Below, in pieces: positions 41,101 to 49,791 of a DNA stretch of 64,000 nucleotides. The stretch's first letter is position 1, and each line of letters opens with the position of its first letter. Both the position numbers and the translations under genes were made by a program. The stretch is from Membranipora membranacea (taxonomy: Eukaryota > Bryozoa > Gymnolaemata > Cheilostomatida > Membraniporidae). Where the stretch lies: contig OU612067.1 of assembly GCA_914767715.1 (NCBI GenBank), forward strand, positions 22,976,162 to 23,040,161, read 5' to 3'. The notes under the pieces are model-generated. The model ran no database searches. It saw only the letters and a list, made by a program, of their open reading frames with translations, and was not told where the DNA came from.

Positions 41101-44100
41101 TTCTGACGACAGCTTCATGTGGCGATTGCCAACTATAATAAGGGATGATAATACAGTATAAATGGTCATTAAACCAAATTATCTTACACAAATCTAGTGA
41201 AACCATTTTTGATGCACTGTCCCAAAGTTTCTTGCAAGTTTTGCATAGTACTATATTACGTAATTAATATATGATACCAAGGCACAATGTTTTAATACCA
41301 AAATAGTGTTAAGGTAATGTCAAAGACCGATCCGAATATCAACATATCATATTTTGTAAGTTTTTTTGTATGTCATGTCATGTCATGCATATTGCCTTTC
41401 AACTAATTAGCTTGCATATTGCGAAAACAGTGGACTCTCGAATACACCTGATATTTTTCGCAACTTTTGCATAACGTCAAATGTGCTGTCAAAATGACCA
41501 TTATTGTGGCCAAAGAAATTTTTTTTGAAAGTTCTCACATACGAAGCCGCTTTCATTAGTCATGGTGCACGCAGGAAATGCCAACAGATTTTTTCACTGC
41601 ATCTTCATTTTTCTTGAATTTAACGCAAAAGAATGGCCAAAAACACCTCAAAAGTCCCAAAAAATAGCTGTTTTTCGGCATTCTTTTGCGTTAAATTCAA
41701 GAAAAACGAAGATGCAGGGAAAAAATCTTATGGCATTTCCTGCGTGCATCATGGCTAATGAAAGCAGATTCGTATGTGAGAACTTTCAAAAAAACTTTGT
41801 TTGGCCACAATAATGGTCATTTTGACAGCACATTTGACGTTACGCAAAAGTTGCGAAAAATATCAGGTGTATTCGAGAGTCCACTGTTTTCGCAATATGC
41901 AAGCTAATTAGTTGAAAGTCAATATGCATGACATTTGAAGTGTACTCTAAGGGAAAATCATAATTAATTTTGTTTCGAGCCTATGATCTGTTCTGAATTA
42001 ATAATTGAAATTTCACACATTTTCACGGCTTCACAAAAAAAAGTGCGTTGTATGGCGTAACGTAAAAAGTCAGTTTAGACTAGTCTTATATCAAAGAAAA
42101 TCAAATTTTACTATGAACTCAATCTCTAAGTATACATTCCACCTGTTTTGAAATTTCTTGCAATTAATTTGACTCCTCCATCTGCTTTGACAAAAACAGC
42201 GTTTTCTGCCTCATTTCCTCCCTTTAATGACACAACGTCATCGAATCAAGTTTTTGTTCAGGTATTCATTTTCAGCAGCTCGGCAGCTTTCCAACGGTAT
42301 ATGATATGTCGATATTCGGATCGGTCTTTGATATTACCTTAACAATAATTTTGATAGTCACAGAAGAAAAATATGAAATGTTCACCCCTTTTTAAAAATA
42401 ATATAATAAAATAAGGGTTGGTTTTTCACTGTAAATAGTCATTAAACCAAATCATCTTATACAAATTTGATGAAACCATTTTTAAAGCACTGTTCCAAAA
42501 TTTGTTAAAAATTTTGTATATTATGTGTTATATAATGCCCAAGTGCAAGGTGTTAATACCATAATATTTAGACATTAATTTTGATGCTCATTCAAAAAAA
42601 GATGGAATGTTCACCCTCCTTGCAGACAACTGAATATACAGACGGGAATTCCAAGATACTGTTTAGTTGCCAGCAACAAGGCACAATAATAATGAATAGG
42701 ATAATATATTTTGTTACAAATAAACACAGAGAAGAGACGATACTGTTACAGTATATGATGAGTGATTGTAAGATAGAGGATATGACTCATCTCCCTGGTA
42801 ACCTTCTCAGGTCACAGAGAGACACTTTTATATTCTTAAGTGACCTCATCCCTCCTAATCCTTTAGGTAATGTCTGAAGTATGGGATTACGGTGTGTATC
42901 TAACACCTCCAGTTCAGATTTGATTACTGTCATTGACTGAGAAGAAAATTACCAACAATGATAATCACGGGATTTCTAATGTTTGGTAAAATAACTTTAT
43001 ATTGACTCATATCCAATTTTGCATACCAGTACCACAAAGAAAAAGTAGGTTGAGACTTTGGAAAACCTTAACTACCAAGTTAGGAGGCCTGTTAAAAGTG
43101 TGAGGCACTTTCTTTAACAAAAGAGACGAGAAGCAAAAGAGACGAGAAGCAAAAGAGACGAGAAGCAAAAGAGACGAGAAGCAAAAGAGATGACAAGAAA
43201 AAGAGACGAGAGGCAGTGACACCTTAAAGGGGCACCTATCAGCCTATAGGCTCTCAGTATGAATAAACCTAGCTAAAACAACAATACACCAGTGGTCAGT
43301 AAGCAATACAAACGGTAAATAGAGAATCTCTTTATCCTGCATTTTAAAAAACAAATTTTCTGATAAGGATGTAAATGCTTGGCCGTGCTGATTATGAATA
43401 CTACCGATAGGTTCTCATTTCTAAATTTCAATATGATGGGAGTTATCTTGTAACATAAATAGTGTAGATAACTGCCTTTTATCATGTGTATCAAAGGTTA
43501 TTTTTTACTAGTTCAGTACATCAATGAGCTCCCAAGTGTTTAATAACGCAAACCTCCATGGATGAACAAGTGGTAAATTCACACAGGTAGGGGTAGGGGT
43601 TTTGCAGGTATAATTTTTACCTGCAAAACCAAGATGACCTAACTTGACCCTGAAAAACCGTCTTCCCCAAAACTTGCCAAGGTCTCAACAATTTATCGCA
43701 ATATGTCGCAAAAGCTACATTGTGCGGATCTCTGAGATTGCATTCTATATAGTGATGTTTTAAAGTAGATATTAAAAAATGTATCTCATTAAACAGTCAT
43801 ATTAATATAAATTTTAGAGAAGATCTCTTTCTCTTTACCTCCTGCATAATAAATAACCGATAAGCTAGACATAATCAAATATGAAAACCTGAAAAGAGGT
43901 CACCCAGGGACAGGACACATCATATATAACCGGTGCACAATATATACACTCAATATATTTCTATAAATTGGGTGGTGGAAAATGTATAGAAATGCCAGCG
44001 CATGGTGAATTATCACAATAGCTCAAGGTCGGTTAGCGTAATGGCCACGTATTTAATTCCTTGCTTCTAATCTTCCAGATTCACTTAACTCATGTCTCAG

Positions 44101-45451
44101 ATCTCTAATCGCGAATATAACTACTATGTAGTACCCAGGTGTGTCATCTATTTTGAGCCCAAATAGCCTGTTATTGCCAAAACTTTACTTGTACACATAT
44201 TTTGTTTTTCACCATTAGACTTTTTCAGTGACGCTTTCTGGTTCCAGAACCCCGATAGTTAGGTTACATCAGGAAATCTGCTCAATCTTACAGGGATGAT
44301 AACTCCACCGATATATAATTTTTTTTGAATGACTGAATTTATATCACCTGACTTTGGCTTTCCAACTTGATAACTGAATAACACATTAAACATTTTTTTG
44401 TTTGGAACAAACTTGCAAATGTCATTGCACCTCAAATATATGGTACCACTAACCGTTCTAACTGATCTGAGTGTGGTATCTCTCCGAGAATGAGTTGTTT
44501 CAGATGCGGAGCTATCTCATGTAGGTTAGGTGGGATATCACCTCTGATCATCATATGTGTAATTTGTATTCTCTGTGAAGCCTTTCTCAGCTCTTGTAAT
44601 GTCATTGACTTTTCTGACACATCATGTATGTGGTCAACTTGAGGTTGCCCAGCATGTCTGTACCAGACATGATAACCTAAAAGGTGAGTAATTACAGAAA
44701 ACATTTGAGTCCTATATTAATGTTTTGTATTTTTTAGTTTTCTGTGCTCACATTCAAACTCCAATAAGGATGATCTTGATTTATAGAATATGATTAAGAT
44801 GCATAAACACATGTATTCAACAGTGAAGTGATCCATATGAGACCCAATACACTTTTTAAGTTCTAAAACACTTCTGTAACAACTAGATAATCGAGAAGAC
44901 AAACAATAATCACAGAACATTAATATGCGTATACATTTACTTTTACTTTTTAATTTTTACTTTCATTTTCATTGGTATGCTGTAGGCCTAGTTGACCTTA
45001 CAAAAACAGACACTCAAACACCATATATATTATGTTTTCTGTGCCTTGAATGAATTTCATGAACTGGAGAAGGAACAACAATAATAATTATTCCAGGAGT
45101 CAGTTGTTGATCAAGAAAACAAATTGCACGCTTTACAAGTTTGTAATTTGACTTGACTATGTTTAAAATAAACTAGCCTGTATTCAGTATGACGCCAAAG
45201 GTGATATTCTTGGAAAGAGAATCTAGTGTGTATGCCAATAAATCAAGTGTAGGAGTTGCTTCCTTCACAATCATGTACTCTGCTCTTTCATTTATATCAA
45301 CACAGCCGCAAAATTTAGAAAACTGGTTGCTATCAACAGAGGTATTTATAGTTTTATGAGTCTCACCTTGACCTTCTTCCTCAGTGTTTCTCCTCAGCTC
45401 ACTCTCCCTAGCACTGTCTGCCCCACTAGGATCCTCATTCTGTGATGTCAT
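9269..45451 (-). CDS. LRR-ROC-COR-caspase fusion protein (predicted 1319 aa)
   Basis: The coding exons, 5' to 3', are 45451-45367, 44676-44454, LRR cassettes 39866-39726, 32477-32337, 29001-28861 and 21801-21661, then 15759-13823, 12930-12856, 12575-12445, 12126-11965, 11787-11550, 11168-10992, 10797-10688 and 9526-9269. Every junction is GT-AG, every phase matches, and the total is 3960 nt with one terminal stop, which is strong evidence for one transcript. The domains are an N-terminal LRR-like region (about 60-102), LRRs (103-315), ROC GTPase with P-loop GKSRAGKTS near 372, COR, a linker of about 68 residues, and a caspase from about 1006 with His near 1093 and Cys near 1136. There is no signal peptide or transmembrane segment, so it is presumably cytosolic. 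By family logic the LRRs would sense, ROC-COR would switch or dimerise, and the caspase would be the effector; that is inference. No death-fold domain is seen. The ATG follows a cag acceptor, so a 5' UTR exon lies upstream of 45454. Confidence 0.8.
9605..10451. mobile_element. Non-autonomous hAT element with 8-bp target duplication
   Basis: The ends are CAGCTGTGGGCAACC and, in reverse complement, CATGGGTGGGCAACC, followed internally by the tgcggcc words typical of hAT elements. Both sides carry the same 8 bp, ttctagat (9597-9604 and 10452-10459), the hAT target-duplication length. No transposase is encoded. It lies in the intron between the last two caspase exons. Confidence 0.85.
11550..12126 (-). 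other. Caspase large subunit (p20) exons
   Basis: Exon 12126-11965 encodes the start of the fold (YQMTESRGRALIVSNHY ... GSEHDYQNMKCVLEKLG). Exon 11787-11550 encodes MGMFVLVLTSHGDEG, with the catalytic His in SHG, and KIVIVQACAG, with the catalytic Cys. The peptidase C14 consensus is QACRG or QACxG; Ala after Cys is unusual, but the dyad is intact. The Arg that opens the S1 pocket in R-G-x-A-L-I is present (SRGRALIV). Phases are 0-0 and 0-1. Confidence 0.88.
12445..12930 (-). other. Linker exons between COR and caspase
   Basis: Exons 12930-12856 (CLEINTEGVRVLEDFIKREQ, MPADP) and 12575-12445 (EQEAADAGIHMTEVEDILQL ... INIDPQIADQSFENQ) chain phase 1, phase 1, phase 0 into the caspase. They encode about 68 mostly acidic, probably helical residues. 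This is shorter than a typical CARD or DED, and I recognise no death-fold signature. The final donor (cag followed by gttttt) is weaker than the others here. Confidence 0.65.
13823..15759 (-). other. ROC-COR exon (1937 nt, 645 aa)
   Basis: It opens with a final LRR pair (LGNLKQLTSLDVSDNKKLTS, IPESLLNNKTL). Then comes a ROC Ras-like domain: P-loop GKSRAGKTS near residue 372, DFGGHEVYYPAYQ as the G3 element, and THTDK in the place of the NKxD/TKxD specificity motif. The COR domain follows, with IPGSWYKTLMDL, IGRIMWYQND and FHRPDVLVSLIGTLYDHRVD. A late CSHC pair with nearby Cys residues may form a small metal-binding patch. The layout resembles MFHAS1/MASL1-type Roco proteins rather than LRRK, since no kinase follows. 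The exon ends at 13823 with gtgagt in phase 1; the open frame beyond it is intron. Confidence 0.85.
15883..15942 (-). pseudogene. Relic copy of the start of the ROC exon
   Basis: Just upstream (gene direction) of the ROC exon, a gcag acceptor is followed by LGKLEQITITGYKI, a degenerate match to LGNLKQLTSLDVSDNK. It runs to a stop within 20 residues. This looks like the decayed copy of the exon's first LRR. Confidence 0.5.
16765..17172 (-). mobile_element. LINE-type 3' end, inverted
   Basis: Read on the minus strand, a GC-rich segment beginning near gtccttgtta is followed by an AT-rich 3' tail with aataaa and an A-run at about 16782-16771. The pattern (ggtccttgtt, then aagt..ct..ggga) echoes the 3' region of the + strand LINE at 36.09-36.40 kb. 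An almost identical copy lies at 23672-24070. Confidence 0.5.
17180..19925 (+). mobile_element. LINE fragment A (5' region, ORF1 and endonuclease, broken)
   Basis: An ORF1-like stretch at about 18420-19210 has a heptad-rich coiled coil (IDTIERKQKETEDKQTEMEN) and then a C-terminal part with IIVNEYLNPAEQKLFYLA, as in ORF1 proteins of CR1/L2-type LINEs. It is split by stops. From 19521 an apurinic-type endonuclease starts (NRNGGGIAIYVS ... VVGDINIDLNPEN ... NLIQSPTRIGET), also with stops. Homology ends near 19920, where it joins LRR-unit intron sequence (compare 36845). It cannot move by itself. Confidence 0.75.
19926..22880 (-). repeat. LRR-exon unit (intron plus cassette 4)
   Basis: One member of the tandem family that carries the LRR cassettes. 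19926-20590 is almost the same as 36845-37510, and 21860-22860 as 39930-40930. Shared marks are gtacagattcagttcagtac, tatctgcacctg.caggtac, ctctggatacagcagttaca and an aaaagagacgagaagc minisatellite. Confidence 0.75.
21661..21801 (-). other. LRR cassette exon 4 (live)
   Basis: A 141-nt, phase 2-2 exon reading ICSLSELEELHIRFNNNLQT, then LPEGLGGMRSLKIIDLEACD and LRTLPE. Its last two bases (aa) join the first base (c) of the ROC exon to make Asn, giving an uninterrupted LRR (LPEN-LGNLKQLTSLDVSDN). Confidence 0.8.
22885..26245. repeat. Segmental duplication, copy 2
   Basis: Second copy of the 15.96-19.93 kb block. Its left junction near 22880 joins LRR-unit intron sequence (atgtaatgatt) directly to the duplicated block, and its right side continues into the RT part of the LINE that copy 1 has lost. 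Confidence 0.7.
23672..24070 (-). mobile_element. LINE-type 3' end, inverted (second copy)
   Basis: Near-identical to 16765-17172, including the flanking gcccgcctggtcgggc hairpin outside the A-run. It moved as part of a larger segmental duplication rather than by separate insertion, because the flanks also match. Confidence 0.5.
24071..28035 (+). mobile_element. LINE fragment B (ORF1, endonuclease and RT, broken)
   Basis: It contains the coiled-coil ORF1 (24839-25261, with an internal deletion relative to fragment A), IFINEYLNPDEQKLFYLARQ, endonuclease (NRSGGGIAIYV, VVGDINIDLNPEN, ISDHKPVC), and reverse transcriptase pieces (KPLLKK; QFGYRSQRSTTDA; GVPQGSVLRP near 27.5 kb; LFADDTNIF near 27.6 kb). 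Frameshifts and stops run throughout. The end near 28031 reads like a LINE ORF2 C-terminus. The block order EN-RT and these motifs fit the CR1/jockey group. Confidence 0.8.
28861..29001 (-). other. LRR cassette exon 3 (live)
   Basis: A 141-nt, phase 2-2 exon reading ICSLTELEVLYLDDNENLQT, then LPEGLGGMRSLKSIYVSRCD and LRTLPE. The acceptor is ccccacag and the donor is ag followed by gtgagt. Differences from the other cassettes cluster at the variable positions after L-E-x-L, on the presumed concave LRR surface. Confidence 0.8.
29219..29255 (-). pseudogene. Truncated LRR cassette relic
   Basis: Only the acceptor and first 37 nt of an LRR cassette (ICSLTELEELYL) remain before the homology breaks. 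It matches the start of cassette 2 and lies about 215 bases upstream, in gene direction, of live cassette 3. Confidence 0.65.
31064..32105 (+). mobile_element. LINE fragment C (internal EN-RT piece)
   Basis: It begins in the endonuclease (IQSQCFYNLIQSPTRIGETK, DHIIV, ISDHKPVC) and ends in the early RT near KPLLKK. Both ends are truncated at junctions with LRR-unit sequence. It is nearly identical to the start of fragment D, as expected if the two were copied with the surrounding unit. Confidence 0.75.
32106..35340 (-). repeat. Tandem duplication, unit 2
   Basis: Starts at the same catttaaatcctagaatag boundary word, holds cassette 2, matching intron sequence and the start of LINE fragment D. 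The high identity to unit 1, even in non-coding sequence, implies a recent duplication. Confidence 0.8.
32337..32477 (-). other. LRR cassette exon 2 (live)
   Basis: A 141-nt, phase 2-2 exon with intact splice sites, reading ICSLTELEELYLPCNENLQT, then LPEGLGGMRSLKKIYVSRCD and LRTLPE. Its 5' part matches the relic at 29219-29255, while its 3' part is almost the same as cassette 3. It lies in the second copy of a 3.2-kb tandem duplication. Confidence 0.8.
34270..36402 (+). mobile_element. LINE fragment D (EN end, RT and 3' UTR with A tail)
   Basis: It shares its 5' junction with fragment C but continues through RT: FKKGDKTRCNSYRPISIL near 35.3 kb, GVPQGSVLRPLLFLIYINDL near 35.5 kb, and the catalytic FADD at about 35579-35590. 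The C-terminal FWGHASESQL and QIQTLQK motif follows. A 3' UTR ends in an A-run at 36391-36401. The RT lacks about 180 bases of the fingers/palm region present in fragment B, and frames are broken, so it is inactive. Confidence 0.8.
38218..38351 (-). pseudogene. Dead LRR cassette (internal stop, lost donor)
   Basis: It begins with a good ccctcag acceptor and reads ICSLTELEELYLRYNETLQA, then hits TGA (38281-38279) where live copies have Gly of LPEGLGG. The 3' end is replaced by unrelated sequence, so no donor remains. Confidence 0.75.
38599..38728. repeat. 16-bp minisatellite, about 8 units
   Basis: The unit aaaagagacgagaagc is repeated about eight times. The same site in sibling LRR units has one or two units (22.06, 29.5, 32.7 and 40.1 kb) or six (43.1 kb). 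Confidence 0.9.
39726..39866 (-). other. LRR cassette exon 1 (live)
   Basis: A 141-nt exon, phase 2 at both ends, between a ccctcag acceptor and a gtgagt donor. It reads ICSLSELEVLDISDNAKLQT, then LPEGLGGMRSLKKINVSYCD and LRCIPE: two leucine-rich repeats of 23-24 residues. It has no stop and is usable in frame with the neighbouring cassettes. Confidence 0.8.
41313..42338. mobile_element. Non-autonomous TTAA element with a long internal hairpin
   Basis: TTAA at 41309-41312 and 42339-42342 flanks terminal inverted repeats starting GGTAATGTCAAAGACC and matching over about 45 bases. Inside, arms 41382-41636 and 41679-41933 are nearly perfect inverted repeats of about 255 bases around a 42-base loop. 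No transposase is encoded. The TTAA target suggests piggyBac-type mobilisation. It interrupts an LRR-unit intron whose intact sequence is seen in sibling units near 30.61 and 42.56 kb. Confidence 0.75.
42791..42917 (-). pseudogene. Dead LRR cassette (lost acceptor, mutated donor)
   Basis: It reads LEVLDTHRNPILQTLPKGLG, then GMRSLKNIKVSLCDLRRLPG. The first part of the exon and its acceptor are deleted, joining cagttcag directly to intron sequence. The donor is atgagt instead of gtgagt. It can no longer be spliced as a cassette. Confidence 0.75.
43113..43212. repeat. 16-bp minisatellite, about 6 units
   Basis: Same unit and same position in the LRR-unit as the array at 38.6 kb, with two degenerate repeats near its end. 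Confidence 0.9.
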
Positions 45452-45453
45452 TT
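44454..45453 (-). other. First two coding exons of the LRR-ROC-COR-caspase gene
   Basis: Exon 45453-45367 follows a tatcgcag acceptor. Its ATG (45451-45449) opens a polar, acidic 28-residue stretch (MTSQNEDPSGADSARESELR...) that ends in phase 1. Exon 44676-44454 starts phase 1 (G-YHVWYRH) and carries an LRR-like region with ITHMMIRGDIPPNLHEIAPH and LKQLILGEIP, ending in phase 2. That phase matches the LRR cassettes exactly: the split codon gives Arg before ICSLSELE. The N-terminal 28 residues resemble nothing I recognise. An additional coding exon upstream cannot be excluded, because the acceptor phase would allow it. Confidence 0.65.
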
Positions 45454-46023
45454 CTGCGATACATAAAGTGTTTATTTGGCATATTATAAATGGTGAGAGA
45501 ATATACCCACTTATATATATCATTTGCAGTATTGAGCTTCACAACTTCTCTGCAGTTTACTAACAGTTTCTTCACCATGTGGCAAAAAACTTGAGTTGTA
45601 GATTGGAGAAGCTTTAAAATTGGACCAATACCAATACGTATGTCTTTGAAGCGTTGGAGGTGAATAAAAAAATTCCCACAATGCAATCTTAGCCTGGAGT
45701 TCCTGTAAAAATCAGTTTCATTATTGACCTGGGAAGGGGGAGGGGTGAGTATAGAATGATAAAGTTTTGTGTTTGGAGGTTTGTGTTTGGAAAGATAACA
45801 TAACTAATGGCATGGGAGGCAGAGGGAGGCAAACTCGAATAAAACATTAAAGATTAAAATTGAAAATAATTATTTTCAGAGGCATGAACTATTGTGTATC
45901 ATTTGCCTGTGGTGTAGCTTTGCACAATGGCTCAGAAGTAATGATGGCTCTTGTGAGAGCTTCATGCCCTCAGCACAGAGATGAAGCCCAAATGATAGGA
46001 CTAGCTGATCTAGACCAAGTTTG

Positions 46024-46110
46024 GTCGATTTGCCTGCACTCGGAGTTGATCTTGATCCACTGGTCACGCCACGTGACCAGTTGAAGGGAGCAACTCGAAC
46101 TGATTGGCTC
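46024..46110. repeat. Foldback, 'actggtcacg' family (copy 1)
   Basis: actggtcacg meets its complement cgtgaccagt with almost no loop, flanked by tttgcctgca and gggagcaactc words. The same words in the same order surround the hairpin at 56.43-56.53 kb. Confidence 0.65.
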
Positions 46111-47656
46111 TACAAATATCCTATACAACAGCTAACAGGTTATTACATCACTAGAACGGTTGTTCCCTCTATTGGTGTTGCGGGATATTTAAAAAGCTGT
46201 GTATCAAGGGGCCTCGATACTCGACTTTTTGTAATATCACTCCTCAACCACAGAGGGAACAAACTTGTTCTAGTACAGTAGTGAGTAGACGATTGCCTCC
46301 TTCATTCTGGCGGTATCAGAAAAGTAATACTTAGATAGGATGTCATCAAGCATAATGCAACAGCAATACACCAGGTGCAATGACACAGCTGAAAATACCA
46401 CCTCACAGTGCACCAGGCCCTAAATACCGATTGTACAACTTATCAATTGTGTCAAAATGCCACGCCAGGTTGAGCCAAATACATTTCAGGCCTACATCCC
46501 ATATCCGAAAATGCCATTGCCCATATATCAGAATGCCAAAAAGCATAAGAATCACAAGGAAGATGTCTATCAGATTGGATAGGACATGCTTTGTGTATGA
46601 TGTTCTAATGGGACTACATTCATAATGGACCGAATGGTCGTAGGAAGATGGATAGGTAAGGGAAAAGAACATGCTACTTTAAAATTAACCCCACAGTCGG
46701 TATCATGTAACTGGACTGCGTTTATAATAATCATAACTCATCACACCACAAATGGCAATACTCCTGTCACAAGTAGAACTCCTCACTACCATATTAATTG
46801 AGTTGGCGGCTGGTTAAGTTCTGCCCATAACGGTGAGGATTTGTCTATTATGTGACTGGGGTGGTAAAAGTGTCAGGACTCAGCACACAGTGAACATCAG
46901 TGGTACTTTTGTACAGTGAGTAAGTGGAGCTCAGCTACACTTGGTTATAAACACCCTTCTTGAAGTGGAGCTGAGCTCCACCACATTTTTTTTATTCCCT
47001 GGATAAGCAGGGCTCTCAGCCTGGGAGGATTCGAAACCTGAGTTTTGATATTAGCATGTTGCATAGTGCATATTTTAAAGGTGTAAAACGCCCTGAGCAT
47101 AAACAGCTGAGGGTACGTCTGAGATGGCACTGAACTGAAATATTGTTGGGTGAAACTCCTGAGATTTGAAGATTATGTGCAAAGAATAGCTGGCAAAGCA
47201 AGTCAAAGAATGTATGTTGTTAAAAAAATCAAAGTTGTTCAAAAGTTGTGTAGTTTCCCTCTTTATGTATTTATTGTCTGCCTGATTTGCACACGAGCAT
47301 AATTATGTACCATAGATAAGAAATTACTAAGGAAAGTTTTTAATTTAGTTGTTAAAGACAACTCCTTGATCACATCATACATAATTTTCTAGAGCGATGC
47401 CCTCAAATGCAAGTTCCATACTCTAGTAGCAAGTTCCTTTATTGACAAAGTATATGCATCCTTTTCTCGCAACATTTCCTGTTTGTGATAGCAAGTAAAT
47501 CAATAAAAACCTAGAGCATTTCTTGTAAACATAAAATCGTAAATAATTTTAGATTTGATCCAGATGAACCAATTCATATGGACTAACCAAGGCCGTCGCC
47601 ACAGGTGAAAATGAATCCATATGATGTTAAAATATGTTTGTAAAAATATTGATTTG

Positions 47657-48203
47657 AAGGCGCCAGGGTAGAAAGGCATAACTAATGTAATGTGATGCTA
47701 TTGAAATCATTGCCTGGATTTATCCGGTTCACCTGCCAAATCACTTTTTTAACATGTCTAAAATTCCAATTTCTATTTGGCCATAATAATCTCTTTCGCA
47801 AATCTCTGGGATTGGCAGTTCAATAAGAGCATAGCTTATCACAAATGAAATCAAATACCCAAAACAAATACCACACATTATTCTCATGCGAAAGTTTGGT
47901 GTTATCTTTATTATTCATCTCAGCGTTGATATTCCATAACGCTTAGAAACCATTGTTTGATCATTGATTTAGAAATGACTTGAATAGGCAGCGCAGTGAG
48001 AGTATTATTACAGTGAGTGCAGTGAGAGGCATTATTAGTATTATAGGCAGTGCAATAATCGAATTGAGGCGCCAGGGTAGAAAGGCATAATTAATGTAAT
48101 GTGATGCTATTGAAATCATTGCCTTGATTTATCCGGTTCACCTGCAAAATCACTTTTTTAACATGTCTAAAATTCCAATTTCTATTTAGCCATAATAATC
48201 TCT
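47657..48203. repeat. Direct repeat of about 137 bp
   Basis: 47657-47794 and 48068-48203 match closely (ggcgccagggtagaaaggcat through gccataataatctct), separated by about 270 bases of unrelated sequence. Confidence 0.8.
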
Positions 48204-49290
48204 ATTAGTATAGGCAGTGCAGTATTATTTACATAGCTTATGACAACTAGAATCTAATACTGGATCATTCATTAATAATATGGCATAAATTAATGTAAGG
48301 CAACATTTAGCATTGTTTATATATTATTCATCTCTGTCAACGAGCAAAATCTGAGTTTTTAGCTTACATTCTAAAATCCCCTGACTAGCCTGAGTTGAAC
48401 CCAAAAATCTGAGTAACTCGGGCTAAATGGGGAGTAAACTGTTCTCATGCTGGAGCCATACTAATAGATGGTAAATACATTAATATTTGAGTGTTGGCTA
48501 TGTGTTGTCAGTCCAGAAAAGTTATTTCTGCAACCGCCAATGACAAGAAAATAGAGTATAAAAGCAGAAGCATCTACAACAAATTATATCTGTTGCTGGG
48601 AAATGGGGATATCTGGCTCCCTCTGGCATAGCTACAAAAGACAGGTGATGTCAGAGGATATTGGCTAACAATAAAGCTGCCCATTGGCAACCTCTACAGA
48701 AGGTTGCTGGCTAAACCTTGCTGACTGGGAGGATTGATTGATGAATTAAAAATATAAATAAGTAAGAGCTCCACTTCATTATCCCTTACGAAAGTACCAC
48801 TGGCAAACATTCAATCTCTTGGTATGTTGTGACATTCACAGCAGTTTGGTGCGAGTGACACAATATTTTTGGCGTCAGTTGATACCTCCACACTCCACAA
48901 TTTTTAAAAGGTGAAATAGTATGACCACTTTTCATTCTTCCAATATACAAGGCAGAGGCACTGCTCTTCTCCAAGTTAAGTTTCTATGCCAGGATTGAGG
49001 AGTTGAGCACTAGTCATATTCAATGCTTTACTTCATTTGAATATAGAGAGCGCTGTTTGTGATTAAGTATTTCGCAAGAAGGAAGTTCTTGATGGTTTCA
49101 TTTATATCAGAATGGCTTTTCAAAGTATCCTAAACAATGTATAATATTGGCACATTGCCAGAGGGATTGTACGAATATGGCACAGTACTCTGTGTGATGT
49201 AACCAAAGATTATTACTAAAATGTCATGACTCATGTGAAGGAACTTGTAGGACATTCCTGTTAACTGTAGCGGAACTAACTCTAAACTTT

Positions 49291-49326
49291 TAGAAAACCT
49301 CAATAAATAAATAAATAAATAAATAA
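49291..49326. repeat. (AAAT)n microsatellite
   Basis: About six aaat units in a row. Confidence 0.9.
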
Positions 49327-49791
49327 GATATTATCGTACTCCCACTTTATGTGATCTTTTATCCTTGGCTCATAACAAAATATATTACAGAATCAAATCG
49401 GTACTAGGTCAAAATAAGAAGACAGGCAATGGAAATGACAATGGCATCGTTCTATTCTGACTCCAAGATGGCCCCTCACCACTGAGCTAACTCTTGTCCC
49501 ATTGCCCTTAATCATCACACACTTGAGCGGTAACCAGTTGATCGTCAACACTTGGGTGTTGTCGCTCTGACCTGATCAAACGGTGGCTACAGGTAACTGG
49601 TACTAGTCATATCGATATACAATCAGTAATATAGGCTCACCTGGAATCAAGATTACACCTATCTAACTTGCTTGAGCACAATCCGCTTCGGTATAGAGCT
49701 ATCCATGCAGCACCAAGTCCTCTTTCCTAGCAGCCAGCCTCTAGGTTGACTCTTCTATACGGTAAAAGTAATAAATTCCTCTTATGATTAA

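Larger units (their letters stand above)
36403..41308 (-). repeat. LRR-exon units with cassette 1 and a dead cassette
   Basis: Diverged tandem copies of the LRR unit. The stretch holds the dead cassette at 38218-38351, live cassette 1 at 39726-39866 and an eight-unit minisatellite at 38599-38728. The rest is intron sequence homologous to the 20-22 kb and 30-33 kb units. Confidence 0.7.
42343..44453 (-). repeat. LRR-exon unit with a dead cassette
   Basis: Most 5' recognisable copy of the LRR unit (in gene direction), holding the dead cassette 42791-42917 and the six-unit minisatellite. The family homology fades at about 43.52 kb. From there to 44.45 kb I see only intron sequence. Confidence 0.6.

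Noticed and set aside
45173-45366. Continuation of the first coding exon's open frame
   Set aside because: The gtgaga donor at 45366 and the phase match to 44676 place this stretch in an intron.
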